Below the pieces are notes generated by a model that had not been told where the DNA came from, made no database searches, and saw nothing but the letters and a program-made list of their open reading frames with translations. From Sporodiniella umbellata (taxonomy: Eukaryota > Mucoromycota > Mucoromycetes > Mucorales > Rhizopodaceae): a stretch of DNA of 64,000 bases. Shown one piece after another: positions 46,242-58,132 of the stretch (position 1 is its first letter; every line of letters starts with the position of its first letter). Location: assembly GCA_025677835.1 (NCBI GenBank), contig JAIXMR010000007.1, forward strand, positions 186,001 through 250,000. The letters are read 5' to 3'. The translations under genes and the position numbers were made by a program.

Positions 46242-47932
46242 ATGCAAACGGTAACGCTTTTTACTTTTCTTCTGGTTTTAATTGAATCTAACTTATTTGT
46301 TGTTAAAACCAAAAGCAGGAGTCTTTTGCTGAAAGCGTGCGAGAAGAAAACGATACGACAGAGGTACAAGAAAAGATGGTATGATAGGGGAAATAACATG
46401 AAACTTTAGCCAGCAATAATCGATAGCAACGCAAAGCTTAATACCCGCCGTCAAGTTTCTCATGGACTAGAGATTAATACCAGCCTTACAAAAACAAATG
46501 CTTTCTTTAATACAGACGATTTGCCTACACCCCGTCCACCCCCCTCCATATCTCGAAAAATATCCTTAAAAAAGAATACCCCAATGAGCACAGAGCTTGA
46601 AGAAAATCGTTATGGAAGTTACACTAGTCGCTTTCGAAACCTCATGACGTCCTCACGCCAAGCTTCTGTAGCGCCTGCACCTATACCTCAACATTTGAAG
46701 CCAATTGAACAATCACCCACCAATACTTTTTCTGAGGACGACAAGATTGTCGCACTGCCTACACCCAAACCAAGTAACAGCTCAGGGGAAACGAACAGAA
46801 GAAAATTCTTAGTAACAAAGGAACCTGAACAGATACCAGTCATCTCTTGTTTGAGTCCAACGATATCAACAAAAATGCCCAAGCTATCAGATGAGCCAAT
46901 TTTAGGTGACTATGTTGAACAGCCCATTAAAAGAGAGCATATATACGACTACAGCAATGCAACACATGTGAACGATGAGGACATTATCGGAAAACGAATT
47001 GGTTCGTACAGAATTAGTAAATTATTAGGTGTGGGTGCTTTTTCCAAAGTCTTTGTGGGCGATAACTTGGAAGAAAAAAAGTTCTACGCTATAAAAACAA
47101 TACAAAAGGGGAGCTTGTTAAATGATCCTAGAATAAGATCCAGTATAGAAAGAGAGATAGGAATACTAAAAGTAAGCCATTTACCTAAACTTTGCGTATC
47201 TTATTTGTTTTTTAATAGTATATCAACCATCCAAGCATAGTTCATCTTGAGGCAACTATGGAAACTGAACAATTTATTTGTATTGTGTTAGAGTATGTGG
47301 AAGGTGGAGAATTATTCGATTTTGTTCAAAAAATGCACCACCAATCTAGGATTATAAAAAAAAAAGTGGATGAGACATCAGTAAAAAATTTGTTTTTACA
47401 ACTCGTCAAAGCAGTGAAATGGCTACATGAACATCACATTGTTCATAGAGATTTGAAGCTAGAGAGTAGGTTATTGGTAAAACCAAAACTCTAACTAACA
47501 AAACTTTCAGACATCTTAATCCATAAACAAAATGATCAAATCGTGCTAAAAATCACTGATTTTGGGTTGGCAAGAGTAGTAGATCCAGAATCTCCTCTGT
47601 TAACTACTCGCTGTGGAAGTGAGGAATATGCGGCACCTGAAATAGTACAAAACAAAGGCTACGACGGTAGAATGACCGACGTCTGGTCATTAGGTATCAT
47701 CTTATATGCGCTGCTGGTAGGCTACTTGCCATTTCGTTATGATACAAGCAAACATGAAAAGGTATCGCAGCTGTTCTATCGTATCGTTAAGGCTGAAGTG
47801 AAATGGCCTACAGATGAACTTTCGGAAGTCAGCCCAGAGGCTAAGTTTGTTGTTTCAAGGATATTAGAGAGAAATCCTGAAAAACGAATCAGCATTTGTG
47901 ATATTGAAGCCTTACCTTGGCTAAACCAATAG
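46242..47932 (+). CDS. CAMK-like serine/threonine protein kinase
   Basis: Five exons: a 9-nt first exon 46242-46250 (MQT), 46319-46378, 46410-47171, 47219-47465 and 47511-47932; total 1500 nt, 499 residues. A disordered Pro/Ser-rich N-terminus of about 245 residues (DLPTPRPPPSISRKISLKK) precedes one complete kinase domain. Seen: glycine loop LLGVGAFSKVFVG, VAIK-type Lys in YAIKTIQKG, catalytic loop HRDLKLENILI (split by an intron), DFG in ITDFGLARVV, activation segment TTRCGSEEYAAPEIV, and RNPEKRI near the end. The domain ends almost at the C-terminus. The GSEEYAAPE activation segment is found in fungal CAMK-type kinases, but I cannot name the subfamily. Substrate unknown. Confidence 0.87.
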
Positions 47933-49089
47933 CTATTTTTTTCCTTTTTTCGTTTTTTTTTCTTTTTTTTTTTTTTTTTTGTTGTCTTAATATATAAAAA
48001 GTTTAATATACACCTTTCCAGTAATTGCTGCAATTTCTCACTAAATAAAACTAAACCTTATCTCAGACTTTTAGTTTTCAGTTCACTAGAATATAGTTTA
48101 TTATTTTCAATTTAGCAGTATCCCTACTATAAGTGCTAGCAAAAAATACACAGCACTATGCTAGGTATCTTTCTAAATAGTGGCATACATTACAGTATAG
48201 GTTTAAGCATGATGTCACTATTGTAATACGACAAAAGCATAATGTAAAATACGTTTCGGAAAAGACTTAATTGATAAAGCGCTTAAGGTATTAATGGTTT
48301 ATTATTTATGATTATTAGGAATTTTGTAGTTGGTGCTGACAGCCGCAGACTGCCTTTTATTTCTCACTTAGCCATCACTAGTAATGTGCTTAAGCGGTAG
48401 GTGTAATACAAGAAACACTAAAAGAGCAGACAAGTTTTGAGAAAAAAAAAGCTCACTCTTTTTTAATTACCAGTGCATAAAATCCCAATTTAAAGCAGCC
48501 TTCTTGTTTGCTTTGGGATAGGCTCTCAAGTACCTCTATTGCATCATACATGTGTGTGCGTTTTGCTATTCTAGATCAATAAAACAAATTATTAGTGTTG
48601 TCAATAGCCTTGTTTCAAAGTTACTTTTTGATGTTGTAGGTTGCTAAAGGCAGATTGATAAGCAAAGAAAACCAATGACCGGTTACAAAAAACAAGAAAA
48701 CCAAACTGGCTTGAAGTCCAATTTCTGGTAAAACGAACTTCATACAAACTTTAGTATTTAAATTGGTTATTGTTGATAAAAATTACCTGATTGAGCTTAT
48801 TGCAACAATCGATTGAATCAATATACTTTGATTCCAGATCGTAAAAAACAATGACCTGAAAAACGTGTTAAAATTCTTTTTTTTTATCAAGAATATGTAC
48901 GTACAAAAAATAAAGTTAAAGAAAGCAAAATTATACAAAAAAAGATTACAATGGCAAATAATAAAGAATGACCAAACATACTTTTAACAAAGAAAGTATA
49001 AAACAAAAACAAAATACATAAAATGGAGGCCTTGTTTTATGACCAAAAAGTTTACTCTCAAACCCCAAAATCTGTTCAGCTTGTCAGTA

Positions 49090-49123
<34 letters not shown>

Positions 49124-50835
49124 TTTTATATATGTCAATATATAAATAACCTACTATATAATCTACCACCCAATCAATTAAATAAGAATGATATATTTGA
49201 TAAATACGGAATATTTGTCAAGTATAAAACATAATAAGCTGTGTACGATATATAAAATGATTTATGTATGATAAAATGATTACAGCCTCACCTGATTTAC
49301 AAAATCTACCCCATACTTTTTTTTCAGTATTCGTTCATAGCGGTAGGCATCAGAATGCTCTTAGTGTGTTGTCAGGTTTCGTGACACATGCTCGCACAGA
49401 CCGTGTCACGCCACTTATGTACTTAACTGAAACAAGACCAAACAGAAAAAAAATTTACAAAGATCTTCGGTGCCTTTTCCTCTGCTCTTTTACGTTCTTT
49501 TCTAAGAACCTGCTGTACATTGATTTAGAATAAAAGATATTTATTTGTAAGCTTAGCTCTGAATTTTTTTGTTTTTCTTACAAAAACAGCATTTTATTTA
49601 TATATATGCATATGGAAGTGTTTTATACGTTTAAAATTGAAATTTTTGTACAGTTCTGTTGTTTATAGCGCTGCTAGAATAATATATATTTCCACCTCAT
49701 ATAAGTAAACATGTACATATATATATATATATATGTATATGCTTTTATAAACTTTCAGATCATCAATCAGCTAAATTTATGTAACTCCAAAAACTCTATC
49801 CGCTCTTTGTTATGCTGTACATGATATGACTGTAAAGTTTAGTGCTAAGGGAGTCAGGCCCGCTATTTTACGCGGAACGTTTTCAAAGAGGATGCTCCAT
49901 AGCTTTCAGAAAATTCCATGTTTTCTTTGTTGGTGACAAAGACAATGAATAAAGTACAGTATTCAAAAAGTTCAATATTTTATAAAGTAACAACTCTGCA
50001 TTTTGGATCGCTCCACTACCTCTTTGGTTGTTAAAGTAAAGATGTTTATTATATATGCAACCACTAAAAATGGTTTTAAAATCATACTTGAGGGCTGAAT
50101 CCTTAAATTAGCTGCAGAAAAATTCTTACTGCAGCGATAAATACGAAAAAGAGGTTTCTTTTTCTTGTAAAAAAAAATAGATGTCTATATCTATGAACAG
50201 AACAAAATGTTTTATGTAAAGCTCTTTTAACATACTCAAAATAGTGCTCGCTTTTGGTTTCTGTTAGTTTTGAAATCTGGGCTACTTCTGCTAGATGGCT
50301 CATTATAGACACTAAGCAACTCCTCATTTTTATTTGGTGCAAATGGGTGCCTAGAAAGGAATTTTTTTAGTTATTTTACCAGGTTTTTAAAAAAACTGCA
50401 TTACAACTAATAAGCTTTGTTAGGTATCAGGCCATTTTTAAAAGAACCTTAATTGATACTACAAATAAAAAATACAATAGACACATTTGTATAGCGAGTT
50501 CTCTACATCCTCCCCTTCTCTCAGTTGCTGAATATAGACCTGTCTGGCAACGTTTTAGCTTTAGCATTAATTGTTACTTTGATGTCGAGCCATACTTGAA
50601 ACGTATGTCGCATCTTTTTTTTTTTTTTTGCAAATTTGTTGTTTTCGCTTTGTAACGTAGAATATGCGTTCATTTTTGGTTCAAACGAGTATGACTAGAG
50701 TTTACAGAATCGAGAAGTATGCTTGTGCTTGAAAGGGAAACCCACACAGTTTTGAAACCCAACCATTGATAAGTCACACGCAAACAAAAATGGGTTCCTT
50801 CGCTTTCTTTCTTTCATCACTAAAAAAAACTTAGG
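47933..50835. other. Long intergenic region
   Basis: About 2.9 kb, AT-rich, with stops in all frames, a T run just past the kinase stop, TA/TG repeats at 49088-49124 and (TA)n near 49717-49735. Open frames at 49264-49533 and 50103-50342 are not recognised and have no supporting splice pattern. No supported gene; it should contain the promoter of the 50836 gene. Confidence 0.45.
49088..49124. repeat. TA/TG compound microsatellite
   Basis: (TA)n followed by (TG)n in an AT-rich intergenic stretch. Confidence 0.85.
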
Positions 50836-52471
50836 ATGAATGAAGGTGAAGAGGAAGATCAGCAAGCTGAACGCTCACTTCTTTCAAACTTTGTGAATGT
50901 CATATCTGGAGCCAAAAAATCAGCTACCGTAGAATTTGACAAGTTTTGCGAGAATATTGGATGGAAAGCAAAACCTACACCCGTCATTGTCCACAACAAA
51001 CATGACATAGCTAGAATTCAAGCAAGACAAAGTATTCATGGAAGAATATTGCCAGACGAATATAGGCACATTATAGGAAAAGATGTAGAAATACAAACGG
51101 ATGAATTTCCTCCGGAAGAATTGGAAAGCTACAAACGTCGATTAAGCTCTAGCGACATGAGCGTGGACAGATTAAGCGAAGAGTATAGGCCGGTAAAAAT
51201 GAACAAGAGTAGACATACACCAGTAAGCCCAATAAAAGAAAGACATAAATCAGCAAGCCCAATAAAAGAGAGACATACAGAACATACTAAATTCTCGAAA
51301 GAAAGCGATACAGAACACTCTGTAGCTAATGCCAATAACAGCTCTAATGCAGCTTTGACGTCGCTCATAAACGACTATAACGACTATATGGATATCGAGC
51401 CAAGAAATAGTATCACAAATAGCTCTAAATCGGTGAAAAGGTTGACGTCTGAATTAGAAAAGATATTCTCAGCACAACATCCACCCACTTTCAAAAAAGC
51501 TAAAACCGAGCATAAAACTGAACAAAAAGAACCTGAAACTGAACAAGCGTATGTTCCGAAAGCTGAAAGATATTCAACAAAACTCACCGAAAAAACATGG
51601 GAACCCAAGACTAAACGAAGATCTGTGTCTAGTGCTGAGAGTCTTGCAAGTATAATAGAAGGCGATATAAGGGGATCAGTTGCTCAGACAGGAACTACAA
51701 CCACACAAGTACCGCCACCACCACCGCCACCTCTATTGCCATCAATGCAAAGGGAAATAGAACACAAACAGGCTAGTTTTAATGCATCGGAAAAGTTGAG
51801 GTTTGAAGAGGAGCGCATGCTTTTGTTAGAAAAGAAATTAGGGGATATTCATTACCAGGTAACATATCTATCGTAGCTTTTTACCAAAAAAAAAAAAACA
51901 TATTACGAACACCTGCATTAGATGAATAGCTTTGTTGATCGTAATTCAAACCAATCCCCTATCCCTTCACACACCATACTTGGACCTCAGCCTATAGCAA
52001 TCTCTCCTATGTCTGCCTCACCTATGAGGCCAGCTTCTTCACTCAGGTCCGTATCTCCTATTAACAACTCAGCTGCAACACCGATAAGAAACACATTGAA
52101 CTTGACTAGCTCACCACAAATCAACAATTTTCATACATCAAGTCCTGTCAGAGACCTTATAAGTCACATCCAGGTATATTGACGCATGTCCTATATATAT
52201 AAAACTAACAGTTTTGTATTCAAGGGTTCGTCTTCTCCTATACCTAAACCAACCGAAAAACATATATCCAAAATGCGAGTGCTTATTCAGCAAATACCGA
52301 TGTTTCAGCTAAGAAAGACCGACACGATTATGTAAGGCGTTATACCATATAACAATATGTTTGTTTATTTATCCCAATATATGTATATCTATACCTTACA
52401 GTGGGCCCGACGGGGAAGAAAAGCCCAATCCTATTTGGCACGAGATCTATGGAAAAAGAAGGACACTCTAA
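50836..52471 (+). CDS. Unrecognised proline- and SP/TP-rich protein
   Basis: Four exons: 50836-51858, 51922-52173, 52225-52331 and 52402-52471; total 1452 nt, 483 residues. It starts MNEGEEEDQQAERSLLSNF. Seen: a possibly folded N-terminus (FDKFCENIGWKAKPTPVIV), a charged middle with SPIKERH repeated twice, a helical LTSELEKIFSAQHPPTF stretch, a PPPPPPP run, a short coiled coil (FEEERMLLLEKKLGDIHYQ), many SP/TP sites, and a C-terminus MRVLIQQIPMFQLRKTD then NPIWHEIYGKRRTL. The many SPxK/SPxR sites suggest CDK or MAPK phosphorylation. No family was recognised. The final stop leaves a further open stretch (52527 onward) unexplained. Convergent with UTP22, 209 bases away. Confidence 0.75.
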
Positions 52472-52680
52472 ACCACTTGAATCACTTGTATAGTTTAAGA
52501 TTAAAAGCGCTTTTTATTCTCGTATCTTGTTTTATTTTTATTTTTCTATTTTACAAAAAGTCTATTGTTCTAATAAGTCGCCAGCAAGTCGCTTTATTTC
52601 TTCTAGAATTGCAGCAAAATTGGGTGAAATGAGCTTGGACACCTCTTCCTGTCCACTGTGGATTTTCTATATCAACCATG

Positions 52681-55600
52681 TTAGTAAAAGTCGTACGGGG
52701 TTACATTTTTTGATCTGTTTATGATTACCAAAAATCCATTCTTCTTCATGTCGACTGGCACGCTGTTAAACCCAGCAGCGACTTTCCATTGCACAGGCAC
52801 AGAAACTGCAGGGTTCCATACAAGAGCCAATCGATCGCCACCATATTGGTTGTAAAATACCATCACTGTGTTTCCATAGAGTTGTTCAATCTCCTCTACC
52901 AGATCGGATATACAGTCAACGCGTGCATAAACTTTATCGCCTAAATGGCTGAAGCCTGTGCTCTTAAAGTATTTGGGGTCTGGGTGTGTGTTTTGATAGT
53001 ATCTTGTGCACAGCTCTTTGTTTAAGGGAAGAACCACGGAATAATCGGACATAGGGGTCGAAAATACACGCTGAATATTTTCTGGTTTGTTCAGCTCCAT
53101 CGCTTGATCCAATGCTTTGAGCGAAGCTTTTGCAAGAGCGCTTATACGTGAAGCAATAGGACGTGTAGGTTTAGTGCGTGTCCATCTATGTCCGTTTAAA
53201 TCTTTAGAGGTAGCAATTGTCATTAGACCACGGGTCATTTGAGGGTTTGTAGCTCTGTGGTTTTTGAATCGCCCATGAATTTCTTCACGTTGCTTAGAGG
53301 TCAAATCACCATCGATATCAACAATTAATGGTGCAATAGTCCAGTCGAAAGTAGCTAAAAGATTTAAAACGCGAGTGAACCCACTGAAAGTAGAAACAGG
53401 AGTGGCCCAAGGTTGAGGTTCTAAAAATACATATGCAACTATTAGTTCTATCATTTCATCACTGGCATGGGATGAAAGAAGATGTGTGCCAAACCAACGT
53501 TTGGTTAATCTAACGGTAGACGAGTAAGCTGTGAATCGAGCGCACATAGCTTGAATGGCAAATGTATGCGATTGTTGGTAGCTGAGTTGGTACAAGTATT
53601 TTTCATATGCATCTTTTGCAAGACCCTTATCGTGGGAAGTAGATACTTTACTATCTATAATTTTCTTAAGTTGTTGCCCTTCTTGTTCAAGTCCAATGTG
53701 GCATCGGAATACGTGTCCTTGACAATAGACATCAAGAGAGCCACGAATGGCAAAGGGGTTTTTTTCACATATATTGTCAACTACGACGGCTTCCATTTGG
53801 AAGCGCTTCTTTAGCTCTTGAGCAATACTAAGATAGAATGAGTGTTTTACTTTCTGGAGAGCGCTCAAATCGTCAGGGAATTTTGAAGAGCGCTCAATAG
53901 AGATTATAATATCAATGGCTTCCATATAGCGTGTCGTTGTAGCATGCCCAACTGCATGGTTAAAGTCGACTGGATGAGGAGCGTTTACAGTGGTATAGCG
54001 AACACTAGGAGATGCAGGGTAGATACTACCTATCATCAATGGCAAAGCATCGTCGATTTCTCGGAGCTGTTTGCTAAGTTGATTGAACGCAGTCATAACA
54101 GACTGGAAACCAGTAACTTTTAGTTCGGGGTTAAATATGTGCTTAGGGACTTCTTTAGCAAAGTTCAAATAATCGTAAAATTGACCGGCCCAGTAGTGGA
54201 TATCTTGAGGATTCAAAGATAGATGCAACCCAAGCAAAAACTGCACAATCTCTTGAACAATCAAGCTGCGGTTTTCGTAGCCTTGAACAGGCCATACAAC
54301 AGCCTCTACAATAGAACCATCTTTGAATCGACGTAGTTCGGATTTGTTTCCCCAAAACTTTCTGAACTCAGCTACTTCATCTTCGTTTTGGGATTGTGGA
54401 CCTTGGTCAACCAAACGAGGGGCATTATCGGAATTTAGAAGTAGTCCAATGTTAATTGTTGTATTTTTCTCTACATCACTTGGTAAGGAGCTGCCTACAG
54501 ACCATACCTGAGAGTTTGTACATGTGTAATCAATTGAAACCAAATCTACACGATCAGTCAAACCTCTTGTCAAAACCTCACTAATACGCTGTACAAAATA
54601 GGGTAGGTATGTGTAGTAGTTTGCCTTGGCTTCTTCTGTAAATGTGGCATCAGTGACGGAGGGTAGCTTGATACGAGCCACATGATCGTATTTATATTTG
54701 ATGTCGTCGACTTTTTTAAGAAACATAGGCTCGAATCGATCAACTGAATCATTCAAAAGCAACAAAGCTAACTTAGCTTCATGCTGTATTTGAGCAAGAC
54801 CAGATTTGTGGATATTAGCGGCCATATTGAGGGTTCCTGAAGGATCAACTACTACAAAATCGAAATGTTGGATAAATTCTGATTTCGCGAATTCCTGTCT
54901 TTCGTCTTCGCCAATAAAAACAGGTGCTTCTTTAAAATTGCGAGTGCTAACAAAATCCAATGTACCCTTGAACAGCTGATAGGAGCTATGTGTAGAAGAA
55001 AGCTTTTTGTCTCCGCCATCTCTGTTTCCTTGCATGAGATAGGTCATAATCATAGTAAACAAAAAGGGAGTGAATCCAATCTTATCTAGCCCACGCTGCT
55101 GTATCCATATTCTAGCCAATGATACTGCGTTTTTGAACTCAGGACATATCTTGCTATGTTGATAGAAAAAGGTCAAGCTGGAAGTATACGAAGTATCCAT
55201 TAACATAGAAGTATTGTAAAGAGGTGTGGGTGTTGAAGAGTCAGATGAAGTTTTGACATTGCCTTTTCCTGGGGCAAGACGATGCTTGGGGAAGGCGGCA
55301 AGATCAACACTGGGTAAAATTCGAATAACGCACTTGGTTTTTGAAAAATCAACGTCGGAGCGATCTGTTATTATGCTGTCAGTATTTGGTATAAAAAGGC
55401 AGTAATTTTTACTTACTTGCGATTGGTTTTACCAATAAAACAGGGCGACGCAAATCACCGTTCATGGTACTGAATTCAATTTGAAACTTGTGGGTTGCTT
55501 GAATAGCTTTTGCCAAAACACTTAAATAACAAACACGCTTGTGAAAATAACGATAGTTGGAGTAATCTTTTTCTTGAAAAATTGAAGTTGGCATTTCCAC

Positions 55601-56356
55601 AGCAATATCGACATTGAAAGCCCCAGAAGACTTTGATACAGTCTTAAGTGCATAGCCTCCAACAATATGTGTTGCAGTAGGTTTTTCAAAAGCAAATGAG
55701 TGTAGAGCGTCTGCTGAAGGCTGAGGACTAGGGAAAGGTACAACGATTTTACTCTTTTTTAGCATACGCTCAGCAAAATCAGCAAGCTTCACAAAAAAAA
55801 AAAACGATGTAAGAAATACAAATTTTTTCCAGGTTATTTTGAATACCTTCAATGGAGCTCCTTTTGGGATTTCATCAAAGGTTGACTTTAATGTATGCAG
55901 TGCCTTTTCAAGAGCCTTGTGCTTGTCAAATTTAATGTTTATCTCAGACAAAAGCTCTTCGATCTAAAAAAACACACTTAAGTACGAGGATAGATATACT
56001 GACCCAGTGCTTGCTAATTTTATACCTCCAGCTTAAAAATATTGGATTTAAATAGATCTGCTGTTTCTTTCAAACCCTCTAACTCCCCAGCAATAATATC
56101 GTCTTTAGTAAGAGCTGTCTTTTTTATTTCAATGCTAGGGAGTTTGTCCTCATCCATTTCTTCATCGTCGTCCTCGAAATCGTCAGATCCTGAATCATCA
56201 ATGTAGCTATCTTTGAACTCAGGCTCAACTTTCACTACCTAGAAGCCGTAAACGTGACGATTAATTAAGGGCTTAAGCTAAGTTTTCGTTTTGTTATCAT
56301 ACTTTCTTAGGAGGCTCTGTAAGTTTTTTTTCTCCTTTTCTTTTGGTCGAACCCAT
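52681..56356 (-). CDS. UTP22: UTP22/NOL6-type SSU processome factor
   Basis: Nucleolar RNA-associated protein of the small-subunit processome, which assembles with Rrp7 and CK2 on pre-rRNA (family knowledge). Start ATG at 56356, MGSTKRKGEKKLTEPPKK, with an acidic region (DDFEDDDEEMDEDK). Exons on the minus strand: 56356 to about 56301, about 56238-56030, one over 55960-55850, about 55790-55420, and the long last exon ending at 52681. Seen: the nucleotidyltransferase-like fold (THIVGGYALKTVSKSSGAFN, VDIAVEMPTSIF), SLARIWIQQRGLDKIGFTPF, GNKSELRRFKDGSIVEAVVW, and VTGFQSVMTAFNQLSKQLRE. It ends VTPYDFY. Length is about 1,120 residues, normal for the family. Divergent from NOP58. Confidence 0.94.
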
Positions 56357-56563
56357 TTTGCAAAGAAGACTATGAAAAACGTTTTATTTTTATGCGACAA
56401 AAAGCAAATGTGTCAGTGTGTGGCTTGAGTTTGAAATACTGTGACCTATCTTCCTTTGCGAGGCTTATAATGTTTCCACGCCCATTCTATAGTGACTGTG
56501 TTCTTTAGTTGCACCTCTCATAAAAAACTTTCTTTTTCTTGTCTTCATCACTAAAGTTTAAGA
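56357..56563. promoter_or_regulatory. Bidirectional promoter UTP22 / NOP58
   Basis: Only 207 bases separate the divergent starts of two nucleolar ribosome-biogenesis genes, so a shared promoter is likely. I looked for yeast PAC and RRPE elements and saw no exact copy. A GCGAGGCTTATAATG stretch near 56458 is the only notable block. Confidence 0.5.
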
Positions 56564-58132
56564 ATGCTTGTTCTTTACGAAACCTCAGCTGGCTACGCTT
56601 TATTCAAGCTTGTCAAAGACAGCAAACTAAGCAAGCCTGAGGAGCTTTATAAAGAGTTTGAAAGTGCCGAAAAGGCCAACAACATGTAGCGTATATACTC
56701 ACAAATCTATACAACTTAATATTTACACCGTGCTAGCGTGAAATTACAAGCTTTCGAAAAGTTTGAAAACACTACCGATGCTCTGTCTGCAGTAACTGGT
56801 ATTGTCGAAGGAAAAATGCCCAAGAACTTGAAGAAATTCTTGCAAACAGAAATTAAAAATATGGATAAAGAGCAATTGATTATCAGCGACCCTAAATTAG
56901 GTAATAAGAACAGGAAAAGACATAGTAATTGGATGTGAATGCTGATATACGCGTTAGGCTCTTCTGTTAGTAAAAAGCTGGGCATCAAGGTGGTGTCTGA
57001 CTCTACTGTTCAAGACCTTTACAGAGGTATCCGTGAGCAATTTGAATCCCTCGTCACTGGTCTTTCTCATTCTGATCTTTCTGCTATGTCTCTTGGTCTT
57101 TCTCACTCCCTTTCTCGCTATAAGCTCAAATTCAGCCCCGATAAAGTAGATACTATGATTGTTCAAGCCATTGCTCTTTTAGACGATCTTGACAAGGAAC
57201 TCAACACATATGCCATGCGTTGTAAGGAATGGTACGGTTGGCACTTCCCCGAGATGAACAAGATTATTGTTGACAATTTGGCCTTTGCTAAAGTCGTAAA
57301 GGCTGTGGGTTATCGTACCAATGTTAAAGATACTGACTTGTCTTCCATTCTTCCTGAAGAGCTTGAGATAGAAGTAAAGGAAGCTGCTGAAATTTCTATG
57401 GGTACTGAAATATCTGGAGAAGATTTGCTCAACATCTTTGGTCTTTGTGAACAAGTGATTAACATTACTGAATACAGAAACCAGCTCTATGAATATCTTA
57501 AGAACCGTATGAATGCTATTGCCCCTAACCTTACCGCTCTCGTTGGTGAGCTGGTTGGCGCTCGTTTGATTTCTCATGCCGGTTCTTTGATACATCTTTC
57601 TAAGCAACCTGCTTCCACCATTCAAATTTTGGGTGCCGAGAAGGCTCTCTTCCGTGCTTTGAAGACAAAACACAATACACCTAAATATGGTTTGCTCTAT
57701 CATGCCTCATTGGTTGGTCAAGCCGGTCCTAAACATAAGGCTAAGGTTGCTCGTTTGCTTGCTGCCAAGACTGCCTTGGCCCTTAGAGTAGACGCTTTGG
57801 GAGAATCCGAATCTAACGAAGTTGGTGCTGAAGGACGCACAAAGGTGGAAGCTCGTATAGATTTATTGGAAGGGCGTGCCACTGCTAGACTCAACAAAGA
57901 CACCTCAATCCAAAACCAAAGCAAGTTCAAGCTAAACAAATCACAGGCATACAATGATGACGCTGATGTTGCTATGACACCTACAGAAGACAAAAAGAGA
58001 AAGATTGATGAAGTTGAGGAGGCTAGTGATGAAGCTGACACCAAGAAAGCTAAAAAGGAAAAGAAGGAAAAGAAAGACAAAAAGGAAAAGAAAGAAAAGA
58101 AGTCAAAGAAGGAGAAGAAAAGCAAAGATTAG
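56564..58132 (+). CDS. NOP58: Box C/D snoRNP core protein NOP58
   Basis: Core protein of box C/D snoRNPs, which guide 2'-O-methylation of rRNA in the nucleolus (family knowledge). Three exons: 56564-56685, 56737-56900 and 56958-58132; total 1461 nt, 486 residues. It starts [20 protein letters not shown]. Seen: the N-terminal domain with [16 protein letters not shown], the coiled coil, and the Nop domain with [20 protein letters not shown] and [21 protein letters not shown] Lys/Glu-rich KKE/KKD tail follows, as is typical. The codon use in exon 3 (many GCT, CTT, TCT codons) differs from neighbours and fits a highly expressed gene. Both introns are under 60 nt, too short to hide a snoRNA. Confidence 0.96.

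Noticed and set aside
49264..49533. 89-codon frame in the kinase-50836 spacer
   Set aside because: No recognisable content and weak start context in a very AT-rich region.
53551..53814. Plus-strand frames inside UTP22
   Set aside because: Shadows of the strongly conserved UTP22 coding sequence on the other strand.
56901..56957. snoRNA inside NOP58 intron 2
   Set aside because: The intron is 57 nt, too short for a box C/D snoRNA, and lacks paired C and D boxes.
57718..58125. 135-codon minus-strand frame
   Set aside because: Antisense shadow of the Lys/Glu-rich NOP58 tail, giving poly-Phe/Ser.
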